The notes beneath the pieces are model-generated. The model was given only the letters and a program-made list of their open reading frames with translations, made no database searches and had not been told where the DNA came from. This document shows positions 37,901 to 50,214 of a stretch of DNA of 64,000 bases, piece after piece (within the stretch, counting starts at the first letter, position 1; each line of letters begins with the position of its first letter). Origin of the DNA: Aplidium turbinatum (Eukaryota; Chordata; Ascidiacea; Aplousobranchia; Polyclinidae); NCBI GenBank assembly GCA_918807975.1, contig OU964935.1, positions 4,861,823 to 4,925,822 on the forward strand, given 5' to 3'. The position numbers and the translations under genes are program-made.

Positions 37901-38149
37901 ACTGCTAAACCAACTTTATGAACCTGATTCGGTTTTATAGTTATAGCGGGCTATAGTTTAATGACCTCTGCGATAGATTAACTATTATTGTTACTACTGA
38001 TTTGATTAGATAATAACTAACGAGTAGAAGTATTTCAGGTCAAAACAAACTCACTCATTTTCCCCAACATTTGCCACAGAGCTGGACCTGTTAATCACTT
38101 CTGTATAAGTCGTTGCTATAGGCAATGGTGACGTCATCGCTTCGGCCAT
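31935..38149 (-). CDS. Class A (rhodopsin-like) GPCR, seven exons
   Basis: Seven-helix receptor of the plasma membrane, ligand unknown. Minus-strand exons: 38149-38055, 37127-36999, 35905-35770, 35338-35210, 34205-34063, 33158-32929, 32230-31935; all GT-AG and in phase, 1158 nt, 385 residues plus TAA. Start ATG at 38149, with a short N-terminus carrying sequon NRS (20). TM1 holds GLAGN, TM2 SLCVSD (Asp 90), Cys 119 lies 25 residues before Arg 144 as in the class A disulfide/DRY spacing, and TM7 has NPLFY (325-329) then NIGSSKVR. The DRY motif reads LRL (143-145), so the acidic residue is absent. TM6 has GYVPF where CWxPF is usual. It is a clear paralog of the gene at 44748-49933, with the same intron phases and several exons of equal length (129, 129 and 230 nt). 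Subfamily not assigned. A U6 retropseudogene lies in intron 2. Confidence 0.93.
32350..32412 (+). mobile_element. SINE family B body fragment
   Basis: Short match (GTGACTGGTTCAAAACC, then GTATGCGAACTGCCAGGAT) to the body of the SINE at 28806-29024. It lies in the last GPCR intron. Confidence 0.6.
32483..32715 (+). mobile_element. tRNA-derived SINE, family C head with a different body
   Basis: The head GCATAGTCAAGTGGTAAGAG and B box GGTTCGATACC match the SINE at 55079. After GGCAAGACACTTAAAAG the body differs (GCGCCATCTATTGCG, then CTTGGGGCTATGGCC). It is either a second subfamily or a chimera. Lies in the last GPCR intron. Confidence 0.65.
36363..36471 (-). pseudogene. U6 snRNA retropseudogene
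   Basis: The minus strand reads as U6: start GTACTTGCTTCGGCAG, then CATATACTAAAATTGGAACG, GATTAGCATGACCCCTGCGC, AAGGATGACAC and GCGTTCCATATTTC. The catalytic ACAGAGA box reads GCAGATA, so it should not function. An A-rich tail follows the 3' end and a direct repeat ATTCTTCA(C/T)TT flanks the unit (36320-36330 and 36472-36482), as in LINE-mediated insertion. No TATA or PSE is evident upstream. Confidence 0.9.
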
Positions 38150-38479
38150 CTATTCAATGTCATGCTACAAGAATAACTGTAAAAGGAGATTGATTCCAAC
38201 ACAATAAAAGAGTTTTGCGCTAAAAGAAGTTTATACGAAAATCTATCATGAAACGCTGTAAAATGTTCAATCTGTAATTGATAATGATATAGTTTAGCCA
38301 AAAGCCCCAACAAGCTATTTTGTCATCAAATAGCCTACCAAAGGCTTGGCCTATAAACCTTTTTGCTGACGTAGACAGTAACTCTGACGTCATCAATTGA
38401 GTCGGTTTATTGTCAAAAAGATAAATAAGATTCATGGCATCGTTTCGAAGCATTTCTAAGACAACAAATCAACCGTTTC

Positions 38480-38519
38480 TTACATTAATTCATTGTCTGA
38501 AGACGTTGAAATAATGTAA
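38480..38519. repeat. Palindromic dispersed repeat (TTACATT...AATGTAA)
   Basis: Reads TTACATTAATTCATTGTCTG then AAGACGTTGAAATAATGTAA, an imperfect palindrome. The same design centred on CTGCAG is the insertion site of the array at 51438-53356; half copies are at 60215 and 63530. Confidence 0.6.
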
Positions 38520-38924
38520 ATGTAAAATGAATAATGTAAATGAAGACGTTGAATTAACGTAAAAAACGATTGATTTACTGTAAAAGAAAACCTAGAATAA
38601 TATTTGATGCAAAATCTTGAAAAGGAAAAATACCCAGAAAGCAAAAGTTGCCATTTCACATCGTTCCAGCGTCGTTAGACATTGAAACAACGTATAATAT
38701 GGCAACTTTTGTTGACGAAGTAAAGTGAAATTGCAAAAAAAATGTTTTGAAAGCCTTTCTATTGCTTCTTCTTGCAATCTACTTCATCGTACGTCATACA
38801 ATCATAGCCCAGAGCATCTTGTAACAACTTGTAAAAGCACATTTTTGTCAAAATTATAAGCCAAAGATGATTTAATTTACTTTGATGTTTATTTTTCAGC
38901 TTTTGTTCTTGTGACCATGTACAA

Positions 38925-39067
38925 CAGTGGTTCTTAACCTTAATTCTATCACGCCTTCCTCTAGCACGGATTATGTGTAGGCTACTGCAAATAAAATAAA
39001 TATCCCTGTAAAGCTCGCACCCCCCATGAAAAACGGTTGACGCCCCCCTCCACGTTAAGAACCACCG
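38925..39067. mobile_element. Short hAT-type MITE
   Basis: 143 bp with ends CAGTGGTTCTTAAC and, inverted, CGGTGGTTCTTAAC: terminal inverted repeats with one mismatch. This terminus is known from hAT elements. The flanking duplication is not clear (ATGTACAA / ATGAACCG), so it is old. Confidence 0.7.
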
Positions 39068-42000
39068 ATGAACCGTCAGAAGACCTGCTCAAGTAGGCTT
39101 CCGGTTCTTGAAAGCTTTCGGTTAATGTCATAAATGCAGATGTCTTTTAATGCAGTGCTACTTGCTTATCCAGTTAGTACGGTACGAGTAGAAATGTTGG
39201 CATAATTTCAACTTCTGGCTACGTACAAATAACAACTTTTATTAGCAGAGACATTTCTTAATGTACAACTTTGAGACTAGTATTCACTACGCTGTATCAT
39301 GTCACACTGTCGAGGTCCCTTGTTTCGGATTTTTCTTTTTGACTTTTACAGTTTTTCGGCAAATAACAAATTTGCATAACTATTATTGGTTCAAAAAGCT
39401 CATCACAATCTTTAACACTTACGAGAAGTGCGATTTGTTTGGTTTGAGAAGTGCCCAAGTTAAGTTTTGGTCGCTTTTGCTACAACAGCGCAAACAAGTT
39501 CTTTATGCCAAACTAAATTCGAAACTTTTAGCTATGATAAAAACCGCCTATGTTTACCTACCACTGAAAAATCTCTCACAAAGAAACCTGACTTTACTAC
39601 CAATCCAAAAGTTTAACTTTTTTTTCAAAACTGACATTTTGTGACTTTAGTAGTTTTGAAATTAGCTTACAACCTCTTGAGCTCCGTTTTTGCTGCATGG
39701 AATAAGACACATAGTCTCTTGCATAGCGCACCGTAGATCTGTTCTCATTGCAAGCCTCTGTTTTCATAAATAGGTCAGTCATACAAAGTTAAATATACAG
39801 TTGAGTTCACTTGTTAAGAACACAAGAAATTAAGTCATGAACAACCCAGTGACAGTGCGTTCAGCTCTCTAGCAACAAATCAAAGTAAATTTTCTACAAT
39901 TTTCGACAACGGCCTGTAATTTTATGCAAAAACTCTAAAAATTTCCTAAATCATTAAATCTTACTCTTTTACATGATTACCATTCTGTGATCAATTATCC
40001 AATTGACTTCACCATTCTTCTACAATTTAGCGTGAATAAATCACGTTTAATTGAAAGAGCTCAATGAATGGGTTCCACGATCGATAGATCCGAATAAACA
40101 TCATCAGAACGAGCCCAGTTACAAAATATTTGCTTTTCTACACCAAGTATTATTATTAGTGCTAATAAAAATCTGTCGTTTCTGTGATGTAAATGCTGTA
40201 AAATCTTATTAAATCAATATCACATATAATAAAATCGGTTTCTTACAAGCCAACATAGACTGTTTGCTTCAGACTTGATACTTGTGAAGCTAAGCTAAAA
40301 TATTTCGTTTCGTTTCGAACTAAATGCTTTGTGACGTATTGTGACGACAAAAACAATTTGTTTCAAAAAATCCCTTATTTTATCTAAGTAATGGTAGAAG
40401 TCAGAGCATAATCAAAATAGGCTACACAGCAGACAAATAACATTAAAATAGACAAACGTTTTTAAGCTCATGCTAAATTTAGTAACAAATATTTTCATAC
40501 TCTGTCCATGCTTTTTCTGTTTGCAAACACAGGCGGAAAGCAAATATTATCATGATTGCGGAAAACAGAAAATTTTTATAATGGCACAAATTCTCTTGGG
40601 ATTACTTTTGAAATGGGTATCGGGAAAGCTGATTCATTCCATGGAAAGAATGTCTCTAGAAGCGACGTCATTATCACAGTTTTGGAAAAACAAGAAATCA
40701 TCACAACAACGTCTTGGAGACAGTGAAAAGATGTGAAAAGTGGCAACGTCTGTTGTTTGGAAACCTGTTGACGTTGAGATACAACATTACCCGGTCTGCT
40801 TTTTAGACAGACACAGACACTTACAAAATTAAAATAAATTTTCGACATCAATTTACGTTTTTGGAAACTTTAAACTGTAACAAAATTCATACTTTGTTAT
40901 TTAACTGTGAGGCACTTCGGCCTAAGAACTTCTTTTTACATAATATCAACGCAGCAGCAAAGTATCGCAGTATGAGGTGACTTTTTTCTTTTGAGTTATT
41001 TGTACAAATCTCTTAATTACATGCATTACTTTGTCTTGTAGTTTGATATTTTAAGACCTGAAGGGCAGGATGCATAAAAAAGTTCGCTGCAATCAAAATT
41101 AAATGAAACCACAGCATTTAACAAAAAGAACAATGAGTAATTGAGTATTACCAGTACAGTACATATGCCATACATATTTTACACAAATTCCACATGTATC
41201 CCATATTATATCCAACACGGGTTGACAATCTTTGTAGACCAGGGATCATAATTTTTTAGAAGTTGCGAACGGCAGTACCCTACTTTGGTAATGTTTTACT
41301 GGTTATGCTTTTGTTGAATGTTTGCAAGCAATACTTTTACTATTATGTGGAGGGCCTGATTACTTAGTGAAATGAGCCACTCTAAGCCCTCGGGCCGTAG
41401 CTTGTTCATCCCTGGCCGATAAACTGAATTATTAAGTGGCTTGTTGAATGATGATTGTAATAAATATATATTTAATGTGGTTGCCAATACTATGCATCTT
41501 AAACGACCATTAACCTGTTAAGTCTGCAACAAGTATGGGCTTTATAAACATAATCTTAAACGATTGTGTTATGTGGTCGTTTACAAAGTCATTAAAATAG
41601 TCTTAAAACTGAACGCTGGTGTCTGCCCTGTAAGAAATTTCGATTTCGTGTCTATCTCAGCACCTGTCTCGTTTGTTACATCAGTCTAGTGGCTGCAGTG
41701 CCTTTCTTGATTAACTAATCATGGGTTAGGGTTAACAAGTTATCTGGGTACCAAATTGACATCGAAATTTCCATTTGTTGAAGTGTTGTTGTTTCTCAAT
41801 TATTCCATCCACCAGACACTGCTGTATGAAGAGCAGTCCTTGACAAGCGTTGCTTGAATGCCTGACTCGAGAGTCGAACCACGGTCGCTTGCTTTTGCCA
41901 CTTCTTTGCTTGATGGAAAAAAAAGGGTGGGAAGCACATGGAAGAAATTCGAATGTACAGATTTCTTCCGAACACTAGGAAATGCTGTTATCAATGCTTT

Positions 42001-42122
42001 TATTTGTGAGATCCGATTGTGCACGACTGGTGATTTTGCTGCCACAGTGTCGTACAAATTGTCATCGGGGTCAGTGCATACGAAAAGCGATCACCACCAG
42101 CTACATTAATGTCTTGTAAAAT

Positions 42123-42827
42123 CAGTGCCGGTCTTAGGGTTTTTCGGGCCCTGTGCGGAATATGCTTTTGCGGGCCCCAATGACAATAATCCAATTCAGT
42201 GGCGTAGCTAGGTACTTTGAAAGGGGAGGGGCGGCGGTGGCGGCGTGATCGCCAAAGACGACAACCAGCGGCGGGGGGGTCTGGGGGGCCACCCCCAGAA
42301 AATTTTGAAAAATTACTTTGAATTTGGGACATTCTGAGAGCATGTTCAACAAAAATTTAGGTATGAATATTACTGTGAAATGGTGCTGTCCGGTGGCATA
42401 GCAAAAGGATAAGATCATGCTTTCTTTGGCATTTTTCGGAAATAAAGCTATGTCTCTACAGTATGTTGAGTCTGGATGCAACCTATTTCGTCCCCTGAAA
42501 TCGTGTAACAAAATTAAATTTCGACTTATTTCGTCCCCTGAAAAGATCGAGAAGTTTTGAAATGTTTGCGGCAACTCCGATCAGCGATTTCGGCTATGTC
42601 ATTTTTTTTTCTCGACCTTTTCAGGGTACGAAATATTCAGGCGACGAAATAGGTTGAATTCGTTGAGTCTCTATGTTTTCTTGTTGCGAATTCCTTTGCT
42701 GGATTCACTTGTTGAATTTTTCCTTTGAAAATGACAAAATTACTGCATTTTCTGAGTAAATTGCGGGCCCCCTAATTTGCGGGCCCTGTGCGATCGCACG
42801 GTTTGCACATCCCAAAGACCGGCACTG
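42123..42827. mobile_element. hAT-type element without transposase
   Basis: Ends CAGTGCCGGTCTT and, inverted, CAGTGCCGGTCTTTGGG, flanked by a perfect 8-bp duplication TGTAAAAT (42115-42122 and 42828-42835). Both ends are rich in CGGGCCC. The interior contains other repeats, including one at 42479-42656 and a CAGTGGCGTAGCTAGG start near 42197 that begins another common MITE type. Confidence 0.9.
42479..42656. mobile_element. Small MITE nested in the hAT element
   Basis: Terminal inverted repeats CAACCTATTTCGTC, 14 bases, at both ends, with further CCCTGAAA / TTCAGG symmetry inside. TTGAGTCT occurs just outside each end and may be its target duplication. Confidence 0.65.
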
Positions 42828-43553
42828 TGTAAAATACACTATTTTATAAAATTTACTACTGCCTGGTAAAATTTATTATTTTTGACAAGTTTTGTTCGTA
42901 CCATCATAGTAGGCTGCACTATCATAAACAACTATCTCTTCTGCAACAACTGTGTCCAATGCTTGCAGTATTATGAGGCGACTAGATCATTGATTCTGTT
43001 TGAATTATTTTTTAAATAAGCACTTCCGTTCAGGAAACATAATTGAACACTTTGATTCTTAGCAAAGATAGATTGTCCACGTACATGACTCTTTTCTTCC
43101 TGGTTCGCAATGCGTGGGAATGCAGTTGCTACTGTTTCTTAACCAATGCTGTATATTATTTCTTGGCTAATGGTGTCAAAATTGTTAAAGATAATCAGAT
43201 AATTGGATAGCTGACTGTTTCCCAAATACATTTGCCTCATCGAAAGAGATTGTCCTTTTAAGAAGGCATTTGTCACAACATCCTGGGGGCAAGGACCTTT
43301 TTACCATGCAAACCAATTGATTGACAATGTTTTCACAATAAACACAACGACTATAATTCACTTCGTCATAATTAGTAAATCATTATTTGAACTGATCTTT
43401 CTTTACGTGAAAACGTGCTAACGTGAAACGTCAAAGGGTGTTTCCATTCTATACTTCATTTATCAAGTTATTTTTGGGTTTGAAATGGGAAAATAAAAAA
43501 AAAGTATAAAAGTGGAAGCCTTTAACTTAAAAACTAAATTATTAAAAGTAAAC

Positions 43554-43964
43554 AAAAAATAGCAGTAAGCTGCTCTCAAGTACATGTGGCAGGACACTTG
43601 AAGGCATGCCTGAAGGTGGACACGAAGATTGGCTTCCTTGCCTTCCCGTCCACTTAATCTAAATCTTCAACCACCGGGTGTAAGCCTGGATACGACAAAC
43701 AAACAAAAAAGTACATGTAGCTCCACAAAAAGTGAAACTTACATGACTTTTGACTCTATTTTACTTAAATAAAATAAATTTTAAGAAATAAAATAAGTTG
43801 AAAGTCATGTAAATTTCACTTTGTGTGGAGCTACATTAAACTACACTTTTGACTCTTTTTTATTTCTTAAATAAAATAAAATATAAGAAATAAAAAATAG
43901 TGAAAAGTCATGTAAATTTCATTTTGTGTGGCTACATGTGCTTGAGAGGTTATTGCTATTTTTT
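43554..43964. mobile_element. Palindromic MITE split by a SINE
   Basis: Outer arms AAAAAATAGCA face each other at 43554 and 43964, followed by CTCTCAAG(T/C)ACATGTAGC and a CACAAAATGAAA-type block. The interior forms two tandem hairpins of AT-rich sequence. A SINE copy interrupts the left arm at 43588-43708. Confidence 0.7.
43588..43708 (+). mobile_element. 5'-truncated SINE (family C) with target duplication
   Basis: Body CACTTGAAGGCATGCCTGAA to CCTGGATACGAC with an A-rich tail. It lacks the tRNA head. A 10-bp duplication AAGTACATGT flanks it (43578-43587 and 43709-43718), showing LINE-type insertion into the MITE. Confidence 0.88.
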
Positions 43965-44424
43965 TATTCACATTTTGATTTATTAATATCAGTTTGTATC
44001 CTCTGTGGATCCTTCTCTATAGATGTTTTCTGGTACACCCTTTCATTTTCTTTAAATTATTACAATTTGTCAAATTTTTAAAAACATAAGAACGTAGTTG
44101 GAGCATTTGACCACGGTTAGCATATTACTAAGCTTGGATGATTAAATAAATGTCCTATTATAAAGTTCCTTCGAAATTTAATTCTATATCACAACAAACG
44201 CTTTAAATTGGGTACTATTTGCTTAACCTCTCAATTTTCACACTTTTTTTTACTACAGCTTAGGCCTATAACTGAAAAAAGAGCCACTTCATGGGCTAAA
44301 CGGAATTTTTTAGGCAATGCAGGCTATTTAAAGTAAGTGTCAAAGTCATTGGTTGCTCGTTTGAGTTATAGCGTATCAACAACACCAGCAGAAACAAAAC
44401 AGATGGCAATGTAGATTGCAAGTT

Positions 44425-44520
44425 CAGATTTGGCCCTGCGTCAAAAGCCTCTACAAGTATGCGAAACTACCAGAAATAACCTAACAAGGCTTTGTCCGAG
44501 AATAAAGATTCAAAACCAAC
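44425..44520 (+). mobile_element. SINE family B body fragment
   Basis: Contains GCGTCAAAAGCCTCTACAAG, GTATGCGAAACTACCAG and TTTGTCCGAGAATAAAGATT, the body and end of the family seen at 28806-29024. Confidence 0.65.
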
Positions 44521-44747
44521 CAAGATTCTTCAATCTGAAGAGTTGAATCAATTTTCAAAATAGTCTGTTGAACCAATCAAGCTTTTTGAACATTTTAAAC
44601 TTGGAAAAATTACAAGTTAAAAACTATAGGATAAGCTTAAACGTTCTATTTTTCAATGCAGGTTAAGTGTGGCGAGTTTCTTGCTGATTAATTATTAAAT
44701 TCAAACTTTTATAAACCTTTAGCTAGCCGAAACTTAACTGAACTACA

Positions 44748-47700
44748 ATGGCTACTCCTGTGTTTACCAGCACATTGAAAATTATGGAAAGTACAAGCGG
44801 ACAACTAGGTCATATCTTGTCTACATTACCCGTCCAGAATATGTCACCTACGACTTCGTATTTTAATTCGTCACTCACGGGAAACTTCACAGACTTACGT
44901 GCTACAAAGGAGTAAGATTAGCTTGCTGTACAGTCTCAAGTATTGATTTTTTAAAATGATTTTTTTCCTCATAAGTTATAGTAGTTTCATTGTCCGTATC
45001 AGTCAGTAGCAGATTTAAGGGGGGAAGGGTGGACCATCACCTTTTCCCCTTGAAACATGGGAAAGAAATTAAATAGTATTTTTTCAAAACGAAGCAAATT
45101 TTTCATTATTTTAAGGCATGCATCGACATCAACAAGTTTAAAAGTAGCTCTTTTCAGACTGGTTTAGCCTTCCATTACTGTTCTTGGAATGCTTATTTTG
45201 TAAACAAATCGGAATGTTTTTTTTTTTAATTTGTTTGCAATCAGCTACAAAAACATTCAGTTTTCGGGCTTTAGCTTACTCTTATTAAACTTTAATAGTT
45301 GTGAGGCTCGATTTTTATCTCCCATTTTACAGTTTTTATTTTGGCCAAACTGCGGTTTGCCATCATTTTTCTAGACCCACTGCGGCTTATTTACCATTTG
45401 ATGATAAAGCATGCGTCTGATTGGGATACAACTAAGCCTAAATTCAACGTCATTATTCAACAGTTAGCAATGAACGATTCAAGTGCGTGATTGACCAAGA
45501 CATGACAAGAGCGAAATAACTGCAAGCTAGTAGGATATTATTATATTAATGCAATTGTTATCATTATTCAATGACAACCGATTGTTAATTTGTCTAATCT
45601 TCATTGTCATATTTATTATTATGTTATTTGTTAGTTTGTTTTGCAAATCATGAACAAAAATTTCTTTTTCGCAGACCGTACATTCGACCGTTCGATGACA
45701 CCGCCATCATAATAGCAGCGGTCATACTGTTATCGTTCCTCGTGCTTGGATTGTTTGGCAACATTACAACTATCATCGTCATCTCGACCAATTCAAAGCT
45801 AAAGTAAGTAGAGGAATACTTTTCATATGTTCTTTTTTGAGGTTGAAATTGGGGCACATATTTTAGCTTACTGTATTTCCTGTGGACGATTTTGGATACC
45901 TGGCTCTTTCAATAGGGTCATCCCGACAAATATTTTGAGGAAAAACATATAGCTAGTTGGAAAACTAGTCTACTCGTGATATGTCAAGCAAATTTTCACT
46001 TAATCAAGATAATTAACTTATGTAAGAATGCAGCAGGAAAAATGTTCTTTTTCATTTTTAAATGTTGCTTAAAACAGTAAATTATTTAAAAGTTTGGCAT
46101 GTTTTTGAATTTGACTTGTAAAATCGGTTTTTAATTCCTGCATAATTAAATGTGCCACCAATTTTCGTAGGTTTGATTTTAATCTTGAAAGCTAGCTAAA
46201 CGGTAGCTTGCTTTTCCACTTCCAACTGTTAACAAGTAGACCAAAATACGGTGGTTGTGTAAATTGGCAACGCTGATTTCTAAACACTGTATCGCCGATG
46301 CATATTTGAGACTAGGCCTATGTCTTTTGGTTTTTGGTGTTGGAAAACTGATGTAAACTTACGTTTTTTCACATAATTTACTATTTTTTCAGTTGGTCTT
46401 TTACTAGTTTTATCACATGAGCTTTATTCGTTTCAATCCACACAGAATTGGGTCAAAAAGAAAGTTTTCACATTTTTTGCAGGAATATCTTCATGTACTT
46501 TATTCTGTCCTTATGCGTTTCGGATCTGTGGTCTGCAATGATAAGTTGGCTCTGTCTGTACCGGAGAACGTGGGGGTTCGATGTATGGGCGCCTTTGCCA
46601 GACGTCTTTTGCAGGGTAGGCTGAGCTATACAAGGGTTACTTATGAAAGGTTATTATTTGTAAGCTTTGGTGATTTTTCGAAACTTCTTGTCTAAGGCAG
46701 TATCACTTATTGGAAACTATTTAATAATATTTTCAAAAGATCTATACCCAAACGCAGTGCAGTGGCTAATCGAAAAAATAATGTTTTGGAAGAATAAGCT
46801 TCTATACCTAGCTGGATTTTCAACCACGCATTGCAAATGAGAATAAAAAAAGACAAAACGTAGATCTGAAAAGTCGAAGACGTGGCTTAGGGGTCTAGAA
46901 GTTAAAGCCTTCAAGAAAGTAGATATTCTTGCCTTGGTTTTTAGCAAAATTTTCACTTTTTAAATTTGGAAGGGGGCACATTATCAAGTGCACCTTTCTA
47001 TAGATTTACAGTAGCCTACTAAATTGATAAAGCGTATTGTTCCGGTCACTTCTATGAACTTACAGCATCTCAAAAACAATGCTAGCCTATACCTTGATAA
47101 AGTTCTCGAAAGAAATTTTATTTACTTTTTCATCAGTTTTACTGGGCAAGCGATTTGCTAACCAGCTACGTCACCTCAATGCATATATTCTCTTTCGGAC
47201 TTCTTCGGTTGATTTCGGTTCAATTTCCGATCGCGTTCGGAAAGATTAAGTTGGTCCACGGAAAGGTAATTGGAAGCTTGCAATGGTTTATTATTTTAGT
47301 TAGTTTGTTATTTTAGTATTTTATTATTTTAGTTTTTTAGTTATTTTAGAACACTTTTGACACAACAATTTTAATCGGTTAAAAATAGAGAAATGAGTAA
47401 ATGCTGTATTTTTTTTCTTAAGTTATTTGATGAGATATCTTTTTTTACAGTAACTTTTACTAAGTTCATCTTTTTTGACTTTTTAACTCAATGCTGTGCA
47501 ATCTAACTGTATTCATTGAGGATCTTTTTCGTGAAACAAAACCTAATTCAATAAATGTTGAATATTCTAACCTACGCAACATAAAAGTTTTTTAATTTTC
47601 AGATCTGGATTATAAGTATTTGGATATTTTGTTTTCTGTTTGGCTTCATTCCATTTTTCATCTTCTTCGACGCCAGAACACGAGATCGATTGGGCGACAC

Positions 47701-49933
47701 CGCGGACTCTAGATGGCCTAGTTGCACCGTCACCAGCGAATGGTGAGAAAATAGCGAAAAATTAGATAAATCTTTTTGTCTCGAAGCGTTTAACGGCACA
47801 CCGACTCAATACTTTACCTGTTCGTATTTTGTCATTAATTAAGATTATTCAGTTTTGACAATGAGCTCCTCAGGCAATACGTGGTTGCAGTAGCTGAAAG
47901 GTCTTACCTGAATTGCAGCCTCATAAGCAAGAAGTAAATATTTTATGACACTTTCTTGCTTTTTTACACCTTTCCTCTCATGCGATTTCAAGTATGATGT
48001 TGTTGGCTCAACTACGTATCAACATTGATGCTTCCCTTAATCTCGTTGACAGGGGAGTTCAGAAGGTACTTTTGGTCCCGGGGCCGAAACTTTTTCAAGG
48101 GGGCCGGAACAAAGAAAGCGCGATGCTTATTCCATGGAATCCTTTGCTTTCTTTAGAAACATCTTGCTTGGAGAAGCCAGTCTTTTGTTACTACCAGACC
48201 CAGTTTATCTTTTTAACGACCTGGCTCTTCCCCCCGAGGGCATTATTTGATATATAAATGGTCCCCTATAGCGTTGTATACGATCGATTGTGTTACAGAC
48301 ACTGGTTCAAAACCCTACCTGGTTGGTTTGCCTACAAAGAACAACCGTGGTTGCTTTTAAGAAATAATGCAAGTTAACAAGATAAAACAAACCACTAACC
48401 ACAAACTAAAACTAATTTAAGGAATCTAACTGTGGTCTTGCATCTGATGTTTTTGTCTTTGTATCTTTGCACCTGGCTTTTGGCTGATCATTGACAAGAG
48501 CTCAATTTTGATAGCCTACAAAAAAACGTTCAATATTACGATGAAAAACCTTTTTGTTTTTCAAATAAAAACGTAGTCAACTCTTTTTTGCAAAACAAAC
48601 ATAAGCCATTTATCACAAAAGGTAGCGTGAATAACGAAAGCTATCTGTTATTTTTCAGGTATGAAACTTATTTGGAATATCAGAAAGTTGGATACCCCTT
48701 GTGTCTGTATGCCCCCACAGCCGGTGTTGTGGTCACATCCTTTTTGCTCATTGTCACTGTTTGTACAAGAACACGTCGTTTGGGTTCTTCAAAAAACGGC
48801 AGGAAACAGAGGAAAAAAGAAGCCCAAGCTATTTTGCAGCTCATTCTAATCGTACTTTCATTTTTAATAGGCTACATTCCATTCACAGGTAAGGCACCAC
48901 TTTGTTTATTGATTGAATGGTTTACCTTAAACCTGTAACTGTTTGAAAAATATACACTATACAATACAGGTTAAGCCAGGCATAAGTGAGTGCACAAATT
49001 TCGAAGCTTCACTCAAATAGGAAATTAGTTATGTTTTGATAAAGTTTTATTTGCCGGATTCACAATATTTTTAGTGAAAACACAGCTAAGTAAAATACCT
49101 GTCATGGATTAAAAGTCGCGGTGCAATCGCAACATTTGTGATAAACTCCGGAGCCAACTTAGAAGTTCGATCATAAAATTGAACGTTGTTGGCATTGATG
49201 CGGATTTTACTAATCAAAATGAGCCCTGGGTTCATTTCTGTTGCCCTACTGGTATTTAAACATCATCCTCCAATATTGCTGGAATTTAATTAGCCCACAC
49301 TTGAAGCCTGTTGAAATGATCCTGCAGCTTTCCTACTTAGTTGCAAAGCCCTGCAGCAAAGATCCTGCAGCTTACTACACTTAGTTGCAAAGTCAAAGAC
49401 TTTTTAAGAATTTCGTTAATTCTTACAAGATACAACAGTTAGCTTTTCACTCCCGGATGTACCCAGTGTATGACGGATGACATTTTGACAAGTTTGAATA
49501 AAAAATAGTGACTTGCTCAACCGAACACTACAGGATTTGAATTATTATTATTTTTTTTTATGTCTAAGAAGTTGAATTCTAACTTTTTGTGATACAGCGC
49601 ACTTACAAACAATATTTTTAATTTTCAGCGTACGAGTTTTGGGCTGTCCAAGAACGACCAAATATAATGTACTACAGATACTTCGACTACTGGTTCGGGT
49701 TAACGCAATACATTTTCTTGCGCTTTTCGGAGTGCCTTAACCCAATCTTCTACAATCTGGGCTCATCAAAAATGCGACAGTACACAAAAAAGTTCCTCCG
49801 AAACAAGATATGTTGCTTTTGCCCAAAAAGAGTCTTTTCGGCTCAAGATGTTAGCACCAGCGCCAGTGGAGCAAGTTGCCATTCAAAAACGCAGCAAAAA
49901 ACGCGTTCGTCAAACTGCGATGTGGATGAATAA
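44748..49933 (+). CDS. Class A (rhodopsin-like) GPCR, seven exons
   Basis: Paralog of the receptor at 31935-38149, transcribed away from it. Exons: 44748-44911, 45675-45803, 46483-46615, 47137-47265, 47603-47742, 48659-48888, 49629-49933; GT-AG throughout, phases agree, 1230 nt, 409 residues plus TAA. The extracellular N-terminus has sequons at Asn 31, 40 and 46. TM1 holds GLFGN (Asn 84), TM2 SLCVSD (Asp 112), Cys 141 precedes Arg 166 by 25 residues, extracellular loop 2 has a Cys after SRWPS, and TM7 has NPIFY (346-350) then NLGSSKMR. DRY reads LRL (165-167), as in the sister gene, and TM6 has GYIPF. The C-tail is Ser/Thr-rich with a CCFC cluster, a possible palmitoylation site. Signalling through G proteins is inferred from the fold. 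Ligand and subfamily are unknown. Confidence 0.94.
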
Positions 49934-50214
49934 ATTAGCAGAAAGTGACACTCATTGATTCTTTTTGCGCATTTATTGGCATCTAATGACATTGGATTGG
50001 CGTTTTGACTGTAAAAAAGAGTTCATTACCATTGGACATTTACGTAAACTTTTTTTTTGCGCCATTCAGAGAGAAATGTTGTTTAGGTCGATCTATAAAA
50101 TGCCTCCAAGCCAGTTACCAAATAGGTTTAGTCAGACACTATTGATGACCAGCTCAGTTGAAGACTGGAGAATATCTCTACCACTGCTTTCGACGCACAT
50201 TGGTCCGTTGCCAG
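49934..50214. other. 3' flank of GPCR gene
   Basis: Nothing coding seen. No clear AATAAA near the stop. Confidence 0.4.

Larger units (their letters stand above)
38150..44747. other. Intergenic spacer between two divergent GPCR genes
   Basis: About 6.6 kb holding the 5' flanks of both receptors. It contains a short palindromic repeat (38480-38519), a hAT MITE (38925-39067), a hAT element with a nested one (42123-42827), a palindromic MITE with a SINE in it (43554-43964) and a SINE piece (44425-44520). An open frame of 127 codons at 39261-39644 resembles nothing I know and lacks clear exon borders. Confidence 0.6.

Noticed and set aside
39261-39644. 127-codon plus-strand frame
   Set aside because: No recognisable domain, no clear splice sites, low-complexity composition; likely chance.
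41241-41416. hAT MITE (CAGGGAT ends)
   Set aside because: Inverted ends match over only about seven bases and the flanking 8-mers TTGTAGAC and GCCGATAA do not agree.
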